Source of the DNA: CAZLPW01 sp964561495
GTDB taxonomy: Bacteria > Fidelibacterota > Marinisomatia > Marinisomatales > UBA1611
Assembly: GCA_964561495.1 (NCBI GenBank)
Contig: CAZLPW010000093.1
Coordinates: forward strand, 1 to 7,664
Direction: 5' to 3'
DNA length: 7,664 bases
Shown here in pieces: positions 6,301 to 7,664 of this stretch (its first letter is position 1; each line of letters begins with the position of its first letter). The notes under the pieces are model-generated. The model ran no database searches, had not been told where the DNA came from, and was given only the letters and a program-made list of their open reading frames with translations. The position numbers were made by a program, and so were the translations under genes.

Positions 6301-7664
6301 ATGATTGATTTAATAAAAATATTAAAAGAAAAAATATTAATAATGGATGGAGCCATGGGTACCATGATCCAATCCTTTGATTTAAAGGAATCTGATTTTC
6401 GAGGCCAAAGATTTATAAATCATTCCATAGATCAATTTGGTAATAACGATATACTGAATATAACTAAAGCTGAAATTATTCACGAAATACATCAATCATA
6501 TATCGAGGCAGGAGCGAATATAATTGGAACAAATACATTTAGTTCAAATTCTATCTCTCAGGCAGATTATAAAATGGAAGATCACATATATGAAATCAAT
6601 TTTTCAGCTGCTGAAATCGCTAAATCAGCTGTCAATAAATATGGAGATTCGAACACATTTGTTGCGGGTGCGCTAGGTCCAACAAATAGAACAGCTTCAT
6701 TAAGTCCTGATATTAATAAGCCAAGCTACAGAAATATTTCGTTTGATAGTTTAAAAGATGCTTACTATGAGCAGGCTCTTGGTTTAAGTGATGGGGGGGT
6801 TGATATATTTTTAATTGAAACTGTTTTTGATACTATAAATTGTAAAGCTGCTATCTATGCAGTTCGAGAATTAAATGAAAAAAGAAAATTAAAAATACCG
6901 ATAATAATTTCTGGAACAATAACTGATAATAGTGGTCGCACACTTTCAGGACAAACAGTAGAAGCATTTTGGTATTCAATAAGGCATTCAAATTCATTAG
7001 CAGTTGGTTTAAATTGTGCACTTGGTGCAAAGGAAATAAGACCTTGGCTTTCTGAATTATCTAGTGTAGCCGATACTTTTGTTTCTGTTTACCCAAATGC
7101 AGGGCTTCCCAATGAGTATGGTGGATATGATCAAACCCCGAGCGAAATCTCAAAACTAATTGAAGAATTTGCAAAGGATGGTTTGGTTAATATAGTTGGT
7201 GGTTGTTGTGGAACGACCCCTGAGCATATTAGACAAATTCATAAAAGAGTAAAAAATATTAAGCCTAGAAAAATACCAAAACTTCAACCGTTGACTAAGC
7301 TTAGCGGACTTGAGCCGTTTGTTATGAGGCCAGAAAATAATTTTGTCAATATTGGTGAGCGTACCAATATAACTGGATCCTTAAAGTTTAAGAGATATAT
7401 AAAAGAAAAAAAATATGACCAAGCCCTGTCTATTGCAAGAGAACAGGTAAACAATGGAGCACAAATTATAGATATAAATATGGATGAAGGGCTTTTAGAC
7501 TCAGAAGCTGAAATGATAGAATTTTTAAGATCTATAGCTTCAGAACCAGACATATCAAAAGTTCCTATAATGATCGATTCTTCCAAATGGAGTGTGATTG
7601 AGTCTGGTTTGAAAAACATTCAAGGCAAAGGAATTGTTAATTCTATTTCCCTAAAAGAAGGACA
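6301..7664 (+). CDS. metH: Cobalamin-dependent methionine synthase, N-terminal part (3' end outside window)
   Basis: Transfers a methyl group from methyltetrahydrofolate to homocysteine via methylcobalamin, producing methionine. 454 codons are visible, against about 1,230 residues in the full enzyme; the frame is open at the right edge. The homocysteine-binding barrel begins 'ILIMDGAMGTM' (D16) and includes 'GALGPTNRTASLSPD', 'LIETVFDT' and 'SGRTLSGQT'. The zinc/homocysteine ligands are C239 in 'GLNCALG' and C302-C303 in 'VGGCCGTTP', matching E. coli C247, C310 and C311. The pterin-binding domain starts near residue 348 ('FVNIGERTNITGS') and includes 'DINMDEG' (391-397) and 'PIMIDSSKW'. The cobalamin-binding and activation domains lie beyond the window. 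ATG 6301 is chosen because it leaves a normal short N-terminus; the next ATG at 6343 would remove the first barrel strand. The only Shine-Dalgarno candidate is GGGG in the terminator arm. Expression is probably repressed by SAM through the leader. Confidence 0.97.
   Translation, partial: MIDLIKILKEKILIMDGAMGTMIQSFDLKESDFRGQRFINHSIDQFGNNDILNITKAEIIHEIHQSYIEAGANIIGTNTFSSNSISQADYKMEDHIYEINFSAAEIAKSAVNKYGDSNTFVAGALGPTNRTASLSPDINKPSYRNISFDSLKDAYYEQALGLSDGGVDIFLIETVFDTINCKAAIYAVRELNEKRKLKIPIIISGTITDNSGRTLSGQTVEAFWYSIRHSNSLAVGLNCALGAKEIRPWLSELSSVADTFVSVYPNAGLPNEYGGYDQTPSEISKLIEEFAKDGLVNIVGGCCGTTPEHIRQIHKRVKNIKPRKIPKLQPLTKLSGLEPFVMRPENNFVNIGERTNITGSLKFKRYIKEKKYDQALSIAREQVNNGAQIIDINMDEGLLDSEAEMIEFLRSIASEPDISKVPIMIDSSKWSVIESGLKNIQGKGIVNSISLKEG

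Noticed and set aside
7284..7619. Minus-strand open frame of 111 codons inside metH
   Set aside because: It is opposite the conserved metH linker and pterin-binding domain, with no motif or start signal.

Overview
The window is strongly AT-rich (about 70% A+T by eye, not counted) and densely coded. Every supported gene is on the + strand, the standard code is used (TGA occurs as a normal stop), and intergenic gaps are very small. The genes are housekeeping genes of a free-living bacterium with a compact genome, plausibly marine. The order ileS - DksA/TraR zinc finger - lspA - rluD, the eukaryotic-like IleS with MHKST in place of KMSKS, and a DksA-like protein with an 'HMADAGTDSFEREK' segment resemble, from memory, FCB-group lineages such as Marinimicrobia/SAR406 (or Chloroflexota for the IleS type). 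The SAM-II riboswitch points instead towards Alphaproteobacteria, where that class is best known. The host assignment is therefore tentative.

Region 1 (2-6170) looks like one transcription unit: the 3' part of ileS (isoleucyl-tRNA synthetase), a small DksA/TraR-family zinc-finger protein, lspA (signal peptidase II), rluD-type pseudouridine synthase, a XerC/XerD-type tyrosine recombinase and pckA (ATP-type PEP carboxykinase). Spacings are 12, 6, 8, -8 (overlap) and 13 bases. lspA and rluD appear to start at TTG without a Shine-Dalgarno sequence, so they probably depend on coupling to the gene before them.

Region 2 (6171-6300) is the only real intergenic region and the most informative part of the window. 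It holds a weak promoter-like stretch, a convincing SAM-II riboswitch aptamer (about 6218-6270) and an intrinsic terminator (6275-6300). The 3' strand of the aptamer can form 8 perfect pairs with the terminator loop and arm, giving a complete terminator/antiterminator switch. The U-tract runs directly into the ATG of metH.

Region 3 (6301-7664) is the 5' part of metH, cobalamin-dependent methionine synthase. The homocysteine domain is complete and the pterin-binding domain is cut by the window edge. The logic is a feedback loop: MetH makes methionine, methionine becomes SAM, and SAM binding to the leader should terminate metH transcription.

I see no mobile element, CRISPR array, tRNA, rRNA or defence system. 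The noteworthy element is the very compact SAM-II expression platform in front of metH.
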